A stretch of 64,000 nt of DNA, taken from positions 4,958,475 to 5,022,474 of the forward strand of contig NC_079897.1 in NCBI RefSeq assembly GCF_024868665.1. The letters run 5' to 3'. Position 1 is the stretch's first letter, and each line of letters opens with the position of its first letter. A program made the translations under genes and the position numbers. The notes below the pieces were generated by a model. The model was given only the letters and a program-made list of their open reading frames with translations, was not told the DNA's origin and did not search any database. Shown here one piece after another: positions 12,375-23,030 of this stretch. Origin of the DNA: Triplophysa rosa. Taxonomy: Eukaryota; Chordata; Actinopteri; Cypriniformes; Nemacheilidae.

Positions 12375-12412
12375 CACGAGCTGTCCACGCGCTATAGCTG
12401 AGTGCTCATTGG
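12375..12412 (+). promoter_or_regulatory. txnip: ChoRE-like element plus inverted CCAAT box of txnip
   Basis: CACGAG, five bases, then CACGCG (12375-12391) has the layout of a carbohydrate response element: two E-box-like halves with 5-bp spacing. Sixteen bases on is ATTGG (12408-12412), an inverted CCAAT box (NF-Y). Mammalian TXNIP promoters use ChoREs flanked by CCAAT boxes, bound by MondoA/ChREBP-Mlx and NF-Y, for glucose induction. The element sits about 160 bp upstream of the TATA box. Confidence 0.6.
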
Positions 12413-12547
12413 CCGGAGTCGAAGCGAGTAGCCCGGGCGTCCTATGAGAGAGACGACCGTGGGGCGATCCACGGGCGCATGTGAGTGTCCTGCTTCGATG
12501 CCCATATGTGTTTCCAACTCCCATCATCAGCAGAGCCGCGTGTAAAC

Positions 12548-12554
12548 TATATAA
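12548..12554 (+). promoter_or_regulatory. txnip: TATA box of txnip
   Basis: TATATAA lies 212 bp before the start codon. It implies transcription start near 12580 and a 5' UTR of about 185 bp in the same exon as the ATG. Confidence 0.55.
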
Positions 12555-12765
12555 CCACCCACTTCCACTCAGTGTTTACCGACAGAACAGAGTTACCATT
12601 AAATTACAAACACACAATATAGAGAATAATAACAATAAAAATACAGATAACGTCGCTAGGTTTTGGTGAGCATTACGCACAGCACTGATTCACAAAGGAA
12701 CCAAAAAGGGTGACATTTAATAACACTTTTAGTAGTTTTGTTACAATTATTATAAGTTAAAAGAA

Positions 12766-14475
12766 ATGGGCGTGCTGACTAAGAAACCCAAGACTTTCGA
12801 GGTTCGGCTGAATGATCCGAACAAGCTCGTGTACGCCAGCGGAGATAAAGTGGCCGGGCGTGTGATAGTGGAGGTGTCGGAGGTGATGCGCGTCTCCGCC
12901 GTCCGACTGTTCGGGATCGGATGCGCAAAAGTCGATTATACTAAAGGAAAGCAGCGCTGCAGAGAGGCGATCGACTACCTGAAATACGAAGAGGTTCTTC
13001 GGCTTGATCATCAACAGACAGGTGAGACCCAACATTTGTTTTTTCTTACGTAGATGTGCTTGTGAGCTAGTTTTAAAATGAGGATGGACAGATGCTCTTT
13101 ATCTTTTTTTGCCTTGCGTATATTGAAAACTATAGTTTGTGGAGGAATATCCTAAAATCGGTTTACGTAATATTGGATTGGGAACATGTAAAAAGTGTGC
13201 AATTCTCAAAGCACAATCTCTCCACCACAGATACAGACGGCTCTGTCACTCTGCGGCCTGGAAACAGATATGAATTCATGTTCGGATTTGAGCTTCCACA
13301 GGCAGGGTGAGTGTCTTTGTAAATGGCACATTACAAACAGCAATACAAATACTTATGTATACATAACTGTGTGACTACTTTTAATGCAAGATCTTTCATC
13401 CCTGAACAGGTGCTTAGTTTCCTCATACGATGGGAAGTTTGGCTCAGTTCAGTACTACGTAAAAGCAGTCATAGAGAAATCAGGCCAGCCGTATGCGGAA
13501 TGCAAGCAATATTTTGAGGTGGAGGAACCTATTGATGTGAACACCCAAGAACTGATGGTGAGTAAATGCGGAGACGCAAAATGATGTGATTGAAACGCGA
13601 GACAATCGTTCAGCTCCTCATATTCTTATCCGCTTCCATCAGCTTCCAGTTACAGGTGCAAAAGAGAAGAAAGTCACCTGCATGTTTATTCCCGACGGCA
13701 GCGTTTCCTTGGCCGGCCGCATTGACCGGAAGGGTTACTGCGAGGGAGAAGACATTTGCATCAATGCTAAGTTCGAGAACACCTGCTCTCGGATCGTCAT
13801 TCCTAAAGCTGCCATCATGGCCAAGCACATATATCTGGCGAACGGCCGCACCAAAGTGTTTTATGAGAAGCTCACTTCGGTCAGGGGCGACCACATCATC
13901 TCCGGCATGTGTGACATATGGCAGGGTCGAGTTCTTCGCGTGCCCAAGCTGAAGCCCACTGTCTTGGGCTGCGACATCATCCATGTTGATTACACACTGA
14001 GGGTGAGTCACATATCTGATAATTGATCATCCGCTGGCAACTGTGGTCAGGGTTTAACCTCCATGGTTTCTCTTTCTCCGGGACAGATCTATGCGCATAT
14101 CCCAGGCAGCGAGAAGCTGATCCTTGAGCTGCCTCTGGTCATCGGGACGATCCCCTACAACGGCCTGAACAGTCGAACCAGCAGCATGAGCAGTCAGGAT
14201 GGAAGTGTCACCTCCAGCACCTGCGTGTCCATGCCATCCTCTCCTCCCAGCTACAGCGAGATCTCCCGGGACGACCGCTTGGACAGTTCCTTCGTCCCAC
14301 TCTTGGACGATTACGCCGAAGATGACAGTCCTATCTTCATACGCATGAGCGGGCACTGTCTACCCCCACCTCCGGCGTACACTGAGGTACACACATGCAC
14401 ATAGAAACACAGCCAATGCTCCAACTGAGATTGCACTAAGGATTACTTCTGCCTCTGATCACACAGGTGAATTGA
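12766..14475 (+). CDS. txnip: Thioredoxin-interacting protein (alpha-arrestin)
   Basis: Six exons join in phase: 12766-13021, 13231-13306, 13410-13557, 13643-14002, 14087-14386 and 14467-14475, giving 382 residues (human TXNIP about 390). The N-terminal arrestin fold begins KPKTFEVRLNDPNKLVYASG and continues through LRPGNRYEFMFGFELPQ. The C-terminal arrestin fold starts at AKEKKVTCMFIPDG and includes FENTCSRIVIPKAAI and VRGDHIISG. The tail has two PPxY motifs, PPSYSEI and PPAYTEV, which in TXNIP recruit NEDD4-family ligases such as ITCH. TXNIP binds and inhibits thioredoxin and triggers endocytosis of glucose transporters. Exon 4 is set by the phase-0 acceptor CATCAG|CTTCCAG, which aligns LPVTGAKEKK with the human APVSAKKEKK. 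The last exon encodes only V-N; without that splice the frame ends YTEVHTCT at 14404. The start ATG has a good context (AGAAATGG). Confidence 0.94.
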
Positions 14476-15083
14476 AACTGCGGCAGAACAAACACAGTTC
14501 CTGACGAAAAGATTCTGATCTCGGAAAACAGAAGAACACTTTTACTCCGGAGCTGTGGTCTGTGAAATGCTGTGGCGCAGCAAATTGTGGTTGTTTGCAA
14601 GTTGGTGATCCTTTATTGAAGCTGTCACTTCTTGAAAAATGATTATTCACATCGTCATGTACATTACTGCGGATCCTCAGCATCTGAGAGAGTTTGTGGA
14701 TTTGTGAGAAGTTTTGCCATATTGGTATAATAATTTTTCTGCTGTTATTGCTGTTCCAAATTGGAAAGTGAGCGTGAAAGTGAAGCGTTTTCTGAACACT
14801 CTTAATAACTGCAAACAGTTTTGTTAAAATAATATTGAACGTTGTATTATTTTGATATTTGCAATGCCTTATATCGCAATTTGCATGTACTGTATTTCTG
14901 ATTTGATTTTTAAATCAGAACATTTATATAGAACAATGAATCGACTAATTAATCAAATCTAAATGTGTTATTTGAATTGTATATTTTTGCCTTTTTTAAT
15001 ATTTTTGCCTTATTTGAAGTCAATGCATTATCTACTGTATCAGTGTTATAGATAATAATGTTTGCAATGCATAATACAATAAA
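14476..15083 (+). terminator. txnip: txnip 3' UTR and poly(A) signal
   Basis: Non-coding AT-rich sequence follows the stop. AATAAA at 15078-15083 is the first convincing signal, about 600 bp after the stop, followed by a second AATAAT/AATAAA-rich patch. Confidence 0.5.
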
Positions 15084-15329
15084 ACATTTGAAATAATAAA
15101 AAACAATCAAGTGTCATACATTTAATCTTTCCATCCATCCCTCCATCAAAAATAAAATAACTTTTCCTAAATACATGTACAAATATTACTGTTGTATTGC
15201 TTACAAGTGAATATGAACTTGTTTTCTTTGTATTTAAGGTCTAAAAAAACATCTGTTTTGACCCGTTTCTCCAGTTTTGCAATCCAGCAAAGGGCGAGTT
15301 AAATGTACATGTTCTCTAAATGTTAGCTA

Positions 15330-15560
15330 AACATTAGATTTAGATTTAACATTTAGATTTAGATTATAATGTGATTACTGTATATATAATATAGTATTTA
15401 TATTTATGCATGTAGAATAAGATTTACATATAATATTTAGACTACATTTATATATAGGATGTAGATTTAACTTTTGCATTTAACATTTAGATTTAACATT
15501 TAAATTCAGGATTTATATTTATATTAATGAATTAGATAAAACATTTACATTTAGCTTTAA
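15330..15560. repeat. Degenerate ATTTAGATTTAAC tandem repeat
   Basis: The words ACATTTAGATTTA and TTAACATTTAGATT recur with slippage through about 230 bp of very AT-rich DNA. This is a low-complexity tandem array with no coding potential. Confidence 0.5.
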
Positions 15561-15689
15561 ATTTTATGTATGTAATAAACATGATGCAACTTTTATTATT
15601 TATATTATTTATGTAAATCTAGTGAAATGTATGTAGTTTTGTTGGTAAATATGACGAAATTTGACAGGTTTTTGGTACACATTTCATTT

Positions 15690-15905
15690 TACAAACGGCG
15701 CCCCATATCTTTTTGTTTCTTATTTTTTCCCAGTTGTATTTAAACCTTGATATCTTTAACATTGACTGAGTAAGGTCATGTCAAAGATTGAAATCATATT
15801 GAAATGAATGACTGAAATCAAACTTTTATGCTCCTACTATCATGATTATATTGTGAGACTTTATCCTGGATTTCACAGACAGGGTCACATATTATTCCTC
15901 ATTGT
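15690..15905 (+). repeat. Dispersed fish repeat ending GGGTCACATA
   Basis: The words AAGGTCATGTCAAAGATTG and ACAGGGTCACATA are shared with copies at 45280-45410 (AAGGCCATGTCAAAGACTT) and, at the 3' end, 17430-17650 (TGGTTTTGTGGTCCAAGGTCACA). The family is dispersed and non-coding; its class is unknown to me. Confidence 0.45.
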
Positions 15906-16936
15906 GTGTCTGTGTTATGAAACATCCGGTGTGTTTATAGCAGCTCATTTTCTGTTTAGACTCATGAGGTGAGATGAGGCAAGAGGGAAAGCAGGGGAAA
16001 GGTTGACATCAGGAGACAATGGAATGTATGTAGCGGTACGTGATGAGCACCTGTTATTGTGACTATCTGGAAGGGTTTATTTACAGGCTCTGTACAGCTG
16101 GAGAACATTCAAGAGCTGTTTATCCATCACTACAGCAACTTCCATTCATGGGCGTGCGTTCAGAATAGCATTTGAGTGATGTAACTGTAATCCAAAGGGG
16201 CAACGTGAACATGCTGGTAACAACGAACACACATGCTCAGCAGGAAGATCAGACCATCTACAGTACACTACACTACACTAACTTTGTTGGTTTATTGTGT
16301 GTGTTGAAATGCTTCATGTGCAAAAACATTCTTTGGTGGGATACAACAGTCTGCATTTTTCTAATTTTAATACATTGCAGGTTCAAAAAATCTGCACATC
16401 CAGTCATTTTAAATGTAAAATATTTCTTATATATTTTTTATGTAATTTCATTTTAAGTTAATGTGGCTCCAGGACCCCGGCGTACTGATGAAACTGAGAA
16501 TGGATTGAATATCAAATGACTTGCGTGAAAAAAGTGTACAGAATACAAAATAACATCCGCCCTGTCCAGAATCATTCGTGCAGAACTGCATGCATGCCGG
16601 GTAGGATCAGTAATCATGGAAAGTTGATAGGGTTGTTTACTCACAATGCAGCTGTTCCTTTAGATCTCAGAAAGGATCTGCACCTTTATGGGACCCCCCA
16701 TCTCTTTCTCACGTATTCTGTCCATTTCCAGTTCTTGAACTTGAGCCTCGTTTGGAAATCTAAGTACTGTGTCTTTATGTGTCCTCTTGTATTTATAAAC
16801 TTTCCTAATGTTGTGATGAAATCTATGATTCTGTAGCATAAAAATGTGTTAAAGTTGTTTTGCATTGCTGAGTATAGTTAATGTCATACTGTATACAGTG
16901 CAGTAAGGCACCTCCCGTTGACTTCAATAGCTCAAC

Positions 16937-17235
16937 AGTTAAGAGAGTTCACCCAAATATTTTGTCATCATTTAGTCACACTCATGTCGTTCAAAACCTG
17001 TGTATGACTCTAATGTATATTCTGTGCAACACAAAAGAAGATATTTCGAGAAATGTCTCTGTGGTTTTGTGTCCAAACAATGGAAGTCAATGGGGGAAAA
17101 TGTTATTTGGCTACCGACGTTTTTCAAAATATCTCCTTTTGTGTCCTGCAGAAAAACGAAAGTCATACAGGTTTAAAATGACATGAGGGTGAGTAAATAA
17201 AATAAATGTTATTTTTGAGTGATATTTTCCTTTAA
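16937..17235. mobile_element. MITE of the TTAAAGGGATAGTTCACCC family, diverged copy
   Basis: It begins AAGAGAGTTCACCCAAATA, runs through the conserved inner words CAAAAGAAGATATTT, GTCATACAGGTTTAAAATG and GAGGGTGAGTAAA, and ends TTTTTGAGTGATATTTTCC TTTAA. The two halves are inverse to each other. About seven copies of this family lie in the window. Confidence 0.6.
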
Positions 17236-17429
17236 CTCTGGGATTTTAAGATTTGAATAAATTAATCACATGCGCTGTAGCATGCTGTTGTTAAGAAGAA
17301 ACGGGGTTGTTTTAACGCTCTCTATTGGCTTACCACTGTAATGACGTTGTGGAGAGAAGATGAACCTGAAAGCTGAAATTCTGAGCTTTACATAGATACC
17401 AAATTTAAGTGGTTAATTCCCAAAGAGCG

Positions 17430-17650
17430 GGCAGCGAGTGATGTTTGTAGGTGTGTTTCCGGCCATTTTTGGTCACGAAAATTTGGTTCGGTAGGGGATT
17501 TACAAAATTTCTTCATGGAACATGTTCTTTACTTAATATCCTAATGATTTTTGGCATAAAAAGAAAAATCGATCATTTTGACCCATACAATGTATTGTTG
17601 GCTGTACCCATGCTACTTATGACTGGTTTTGTGGTCCAAGGTCACAAATA
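17430..17650 (+). repeat. Dispersed fish repeat (TGGTTTTGTGGTCCAAGGTCACA end)
   Basis: The stretch containing TTTTGACCCATACAATGTATT and CTACTTATGACTGGTTTTG matches a repeat I know as widespread in cyprinid genomes. It is non-coding and interrupts copy A of the duplication. Confidence 0.45.
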
Positions 17651-18229
17651 AAATTTGTGCCTTTAGACTATGAACATTCACCAGAAAATGTTTCCATGAA
17701 CACATTATATTCATTAGATATCTGAAGGAAATTCAAGAACATTCTAGAGTTCAACTCATTTTGCCAGTCATCTAGGCCTAATCTCTGCTATAACCCAGGT
17801 GTCTTTGATTTCTCCAGTGTAATGTGAGTGGAGTACTGGCCGTCCTGGTGACTAATGCTGTCTACTCCCAACAGAGAGGACAGGACCCTGTGTGAATGAC
17901 AGGTGGGAGATGAGCCGTCGGCCAAAAAATATATTATCCTTTGTCTCCTGTGTGGTGCAAAATACATATTGTACTTTCTCCAGCACCCATTGTGCAAAAG
18001 AACAGTGTTATAAAACAAACACCTCAAAGGTACAGAGTGTCTTCTGTGTTTTCGTCTGTGTTAAATGACTTTCTCTTAATTGTGCAACAAACTATATGTA
18101 AGATATGGATGCGCTGAAAATGTAAACACTGGATCTGTGATGCTATTAAAACATAGCACAACTCAGCAACACTGGCTTAACTAATGGCATGAGTCTACAG
18201 TATCTGTTTCATGACCCTAGTGAAACAGA

Positions 18230-19260
18230 AATTATATATTTCACCTTTAACTACCAGGCAATAAACAAACAATTGGCAGCCAACGCAGAATCTTCACCTT
18301 CACCATCTTCACCAGAATCTGCAACATACTGCATCAATCGCATCACCAGCAATCTTGGAATCATTAATTGAGAAACTAAGAAACATGATGCGGTTGTTTC
18401 CACAAGTTTCTCTTTTTCACAGAGCTCTCAAAAAAGATCTGTGCCTCTTGTGACATCCATCACGTTCTCCCTGTGTCCATCCAGGTTTTGAACTTTAGCC
18501 TAGTTCAGATGTTCACTAAGTGAAACTCTCTTCTTGTCTTTTATAAGCTTCCTTATTTCAACAAAGATAATGTATCCATACATTAGTCAACTCCATTTAT
18601 GCTGTGAGACAGATTTACATTTACATGTATTCAATTAGAAGATGCTTTTATCCAAAGTGACTTACAACTGAGAGTGCATTCAACATTTTGTCTAATGACA
18701 ATAAGAATCGACTGAACAATGTTTACATGTAGGATTAGATCTGAAGTTAGGAAAGATGACAATTTCTTAATATTAATATTTTTTATATTTTATAATACTT
18801 AAAGAAACATTTCACCCCAAAAAAGAAGAATGTAGGAACACAAACAGTTCTGGGGAACTTTTGACTACCACTGTCATTTTTCCTTTAGTCAATGGTGGCC
18901 AAAAACTGGTTATAAGCATTCTTTGTTGCCCCATTTCCCATCTCACCAAGATGTTCCTCTTACAAAAATGTACTGTGGCAGTGCCATGATAGTGATAGTA
19001 TCAGACTGTAATACCTGTGCCAGAACGTTTACCATATTCATTTACCATGGTATAGATTGCCCTGGTATTACCATAGTGCGTGTCCAAAAACCCTGATACT
19101 GCTTTGTTAGTCTCTGTTTTTTCATTATACCAGTGCCTTTGGTTACTTGAGTGTATGTGAGCAGAGTATGGGTCGTACTGCTGACTAATGCTGTCTATTC
19201 CCATGAGAGGCCAGGACTCTCCGCTTTGACTGACAGGTGCAACATGGGCCTTGATATTTG
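18230..19260. repeat. Copy B of the diverged tandem duplication
   Basis: Block 1 is at about 18435-18560 (AAAGATCTGTGCCTCTTG, TTTTGAACTTTAGCCTAGTT, TCTTGTCTTTTATAAGCTTCC). Block 2 is at about 19150-19235 (GACTAATGCTGTCTATTCCC, then CTGACAGGTG). It is interrupted by an L2-type tail on the minus strand (about 18613-18672: ATTTACATGTATTCAATTAG, CTTTTATCCAAAGTGACTTA) and part of a MITE near 18803 (AAAGAAACATTTCACCCC). Confidence 0.5.
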
Positions 19261-19443
19261 TATTACACAGCATGGCCTAGAATCCAAAGCATTTGATAAA
19301 ATACATCATAGAGAGGATGTCAGTTGGGCGTGTAACCAATAACCTATAGCTGGAGTGAAGCAGACATTTTATATGATAGAAAAGATTATATAGCACATAC
19401 AGTGATGATGGATGTCCTGCTTTATGAACCGCCAAAAGTGGAT

Positions 19444-19587
19444 TGTTAGTGGTGCTTGCCTTTGAAAGCTGTTATTACTGCCACTCAGAACACCTTAGCA
19501 ACCGCATAGCAATGTGCTAAAAACCACCCACAGCATCCTAGCATCATGGTGCCCACTTTTCTTTTGCGTGGGCAAGCACCACTAACA
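19444..19587. mobile_element. Short TIR element
   Basis: GTTAGTGGTGCTTGCC at 19445-19460 is mirrored exactly by GGCAAGCACCACTAAC at about 19571-19586. The 110-bp interior holds ACCGCATAGCAATGTGC-type sequence common in cyprinid repeats. No target-site duplication was fixed. Confidence 0.6.
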
Positions 19588-19878
19588 GTTTCTTACATTT
19601 AAAATCTAGCTTAAATGGTTTTTTAAACTTTTACTATTTGTGTAATTGTGCAGACTCACTCCAGACTGGATTTAGATAGTTAAAATAGAGGTCAGTCTAT
19701 TAAAGGTAAATGACCTTTTAGATGACTGATCATGGCATTTGGAGATCCCCATAATCAGCTGTAGACAGCCAGACGGATAGACAGACAAACACAGTAAACC
19801 TGAGCACAATGACCTTTTCGGCCCAAGAGAGAGGTTTTCTTGTGCTCAGATCTATACTACAGAAAATCCGGACAGTGT

Positions 19879-20660
19879 TTAAAGGGATAGTTCGCCCAAA
19901 AAAGAAAATTCTTTCATCGTTTATGTTGGGTCCTGGGGTTGACACATGTCTGTTTTGTTTCTTCTGTTGTGAGAGTGTGAATGTCCCGAGCATGTGGGAA
20001 CGGTTTGACATATCCATGTGCTCACTGTCTGCGTGTTAGTGTGCCCCGCCATCTGCCACCTATTATTCCCTAGTTAGTCTTAGTGTTTTCACCTGCGCTT
20101 GTTAGTTTTCCCCATTTAGTCACTGCCACTTCTCACCATCTTTGTGCGATCTTTGCTTTTGTTTGGACCGCACCTGGCTCTTGCCAATACCGCACCTGGC
20201 TCTTGCCAATACCTCTTGTCTAGTTGAGATGTGTGTATGACTTTTCTGTGGATTATTTTTTTCCCTTGGATTTAGTTAAAGTTCTACGGTTTATTTGGAA
20301 TTTTATTTGGGTCTTTGTTTTCCTTGTTTTGAATTTGTTGGTGCCCCTTGGGAGTTATTCCCTACCACTGCTGCATCACCCGCGGCCGGCGCTGCCGACT
20401 CATCGTCCTCTGGATTTCCCGGCCGCCACTAGACTCTATTGGATTCTTACAGTGCATCTGCCTGTGTTTGTACCCGCTTTTGAATCCGTGTGTTTCAATA
20501 CCCTGACAATTTATTCACTCATGTCATTCCAAACCTGTATGACTTTCTTTTATCTGCAGAACACCAAAGAAGATATTCTGAAGTACGTTGGTAACCAAAC
20601 ACTATTGGCTCACATTGACTTCCATTGTATGGACACAAAACCAAGACAAACAACTCCGTA
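19879..20660 (+). mobile_element. MITE (TTAAAGGGATAGTTC family) split by a 585-bp insertion
   Basis: The left part, 19879-19923, reads TTAAAGGGATAGTTCGCCC and continues to CATCGTTTA. The family continues at 20509 with ATTTATTCACTCATGTCATT and later words CTTTCTTTTATCTGCAGAAC and TCCATTGTATGGACAC. The right end is truncated or too diverged to place. Confidence 0.6.
19924..20508 (+). mobile_element. Solo LTR candidate inserted in the MITE
   Basis: The insert starts TGTTGGGTCCTGG and ends ACCCTGACA, so it has the TG...CA ends of an LTR. It is flanked by GTTTA and ATTTA, a 5-bp target-site duplication with one change. At 585 bp it fits an LTR. No internal gag-pol sequence flanks it, hence 'solo'. 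Inside is a direct duplication of ACCGCACCTGGCTCTTGCCA (near 20168 and 20190). Retrotransposon class not determined. Confidence 0.5.
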
Positions 20661-20913
20661 TGATGGCTGGGAGCAGATGCTTATATTTTCAGATACATTT
20701 ATATGCAATGTGTAGAGATATGAACCCTAATGAAGAATTTACCATGCTGAGTTTCTTACAATCTCGGACCCCAAGTGTCAAATTTTCCAAGAAAAGCATT
20801 TGTTTGCCTGGATGTAGTGTTCTGTGTATAAAACTCAATTATTCACCCTCCTGTGGAGGGCAGGACGGGTTGTAGATTGTTACGGAGGGTCCTTAGGTTG
20901 CTTTTGTTTCCAG

Positions 20914-21005
20914 TACACGATCACCACAGGCAGCGGTGCATCCTAATGAGCAGTGATGAAGGACGAGGACATCTCCACACCTACTTAGTCGGGATAACTG
21001 CCTCG
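20914..21005 (+). other. Orphan exon candidate between txnip and polr3gl
   Basis: A pyrimidine-rich acceptor (CTTTTGTTTCCAG) and a full-consensus donor (CTCG|GTAAGTG) bracket 92 bp. One frame is open and contains MSSDEGRGHLHTY; the other two have stops. No partner exon or family match was recognised, so this may be part of a non-coding transcript or chance. Confidence 0.25.
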
Positions 21006-22540
21006 GTAAGTGTTTGTGTATTTGCGGTACTTCAGTTTCACTCTGCTTTTAGACCACAGGGCCTGGAAGACGTGTACTCTCAGCTCACATATGTACATGT
21101 TTTGCTGTCTGTCATGTCCGCTCTCTTGGACACTTGCAACAGGAAATGGGTTTGATTCCAGGAAACACATGCAATGTATATAAATGCACCGTAACTTGTT
21201 TTGAATAGATATAGGACGATGCATACATGTAATATGTATAATATTAGAATAATATTTAATGAGAACCATACACTGTCAAAAAGGTTTGTTTGTTTTGTGC
21301 TTTTTAACATGTTTTATGTGTCATGTTTTTTATTAAATAAACGAGAGGGACGACACAACTTGAGTCACAGAAATAACACCGAGCTGTGTTAAATGACGTC
21401 ACATTTTATGTGGTGTCCTTAACTGAATACAAAATGTTTCTTTCTGGGGTTTTTTTAGTTCACCACGTGGATTTGGAAAGATTATTCAAAATGATAGCAC
21501 CTAAAAAGGTTTTTTTTTCTTAACAGAACCTGGATTTTGCCCTAAAGGAAATTTAGGTCATATAAAGAACATCCAAAACCTGATTTTGTTTGGTGCAACT
21601 AGACTGTCAATATATCTTTGAACTGTAATTTATTGAATACTAGTAAACAAAATGCTTTACAATGTCCTAAGAAATGATGTGTACATTTGTATTGTCTGAT
21701 CATTTACTTTAAGTCTGTCTGCAGTAAATATGTCCCAGCAGCTCCTTCCGTGCATGGTCAACCCTCTGCCCTGCTCTTATTTCAGCGGCCTCTCGATACT
21801 GTAATCTTCCACTGGACATGAGCTGCACTCCACTTCCTTGAAACGAAGCCCACATTTATTCCTGGAAGAATCCCTTTGCCTTTCCTCGATTAAAGCTCAA
21901 CCGCTGTTAGAAAAACTGTCAAACAGCAGTGATCTACAGTTGAAGGGTCATGTCAGGACTCAGGAATGCTCATCATTTTCTGAGCTAAGTTTTATTTTTT
22001 GTATTTGAATTCTTTCCTGGTGTGTGGGAGAAAAATAAGAAACCCCAGCTTTCGTCTTACAGGAAGAAATATATGCACATGCAGAGAACACACGTTTCCC
22101 TAAAGGAATAGTTCACCCCAAAATAACAATTCTGTCATTATTTATTCACCCCCATGCTGTCAAAACCTGTTTTGCTTTCTTCTGTGGAAAACAAATATAT
22201 AGATATTTGATATATAAGATATTTTAAGAAATGGGTCAGTGGGGTCCATGAGTTGAGTTACCAACATTTCTCAAAATATCTTCTTTGCATGCCACATGTT
22301 TACGACATACCAAAAACTTTAGTCCAGATTATTTTTGATTATCAGATGTGTGTATAACAAGCAGTGCTGGTATGTGGGTAGTTTTGCACAATTGTGGCGT
22401 AGAAAGTTAGTAGCACCCCCTACAGACCGCATAAAAAAAAACCTCATATGCGGAGGTCATTATAATTCTAAGCTCTTATATTACATGAGTGTCCATCTAT
22501 CCATTCATCAGGTCTTTTAATAAGACAGAGTCTTGACAAA
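21006..22540. other. Non-coding stretch before polr3gl
   Basis: Holds a partial MITE of the AAGGAATAGTTCACCCC family at about 22100-22290. A non-repetitive block lies at about 21720-21930 and could be a conserved non-coding element. The rest shows nothing recognisable. Confidence 0.35.
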
Positions 22541-22547
22541 GTGTCAA

Positions 22548-23030
22548 TTTATTAGATAAAAACACAGTAGTCTAATATCAGACAAAACTGTGCAAGCACA
22601 AGAGTGTTTGTAAAACATAATCTTCATAACAATCATCTACATTTGCTGCTACTATTCATATTCTTAAAATGTATAAAATATATTTATACAAGTCTAATGG
22701 TCTAAAACCTAACAAATACGTAAAACTATTTCCGTAACCTCTAATAATCACTTACTAAGCTCTAGTAAAACACAGCTGCAAAGCATGTGTGTGGAGGCAG
22801 ATATCAAAGTAAATCTCAGTCTCTGTCTCTCTCCATCTTCCAGCTCCAGCGCTCTGATTCTAACACTCCTCGTCAGCAATCTGCAGCTCTGCCGACCCAC
22901 CGGATGAAAAGAAACTCGCTGCATACAGATCTCAACATGAGCTGCCACACAAAATGATCCATCACAGAACAATCCTGCAGGATTGACAGCGCCAGTGATG
23001 CTCACTTTTCCAGAGGAGCGGTCGCCTGCT
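22548..23030 (-). terminator. polr3gl: polr3gl 3' UTR with poly(A) signal
   Basis: On the minus strand the first good AATAAA after the stop is at 22553-22548, 478 bp downstream. Other AATAAA-like words lie nearer, so UTR length is uncertain. Confidence 0.4.

Larger units (their letters stand above)
16480..17910. repeat. Copy A of a diverged tandem duplication downstream of txnip
   Basis: Two blocks recur in the same order and orientation further on. Block 1 (about 16670-16810; AAGGATCTGCACC, TTCTTGAACTTGAGCCT, CTCTTGTATTTATAAACTTCC-like) resembles about 18435-18560. Block 2 (about 17828-17905; GACTAATGCTGTCTACTCCC) resembles 19150-19235. Copy A is interrupted by a MITE (16937-17235) and a dispersed repeat (17430-17650). 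No reading frame is conserved between the copies. Confidence 0.5.

Noticed and set aside
13590..14011. 120- and 133-codon frames over txnip exon 4
   Set aside because: They overlap the well-supported arrestin frame on other frames or the opposite strand; composition follows txnip codons.
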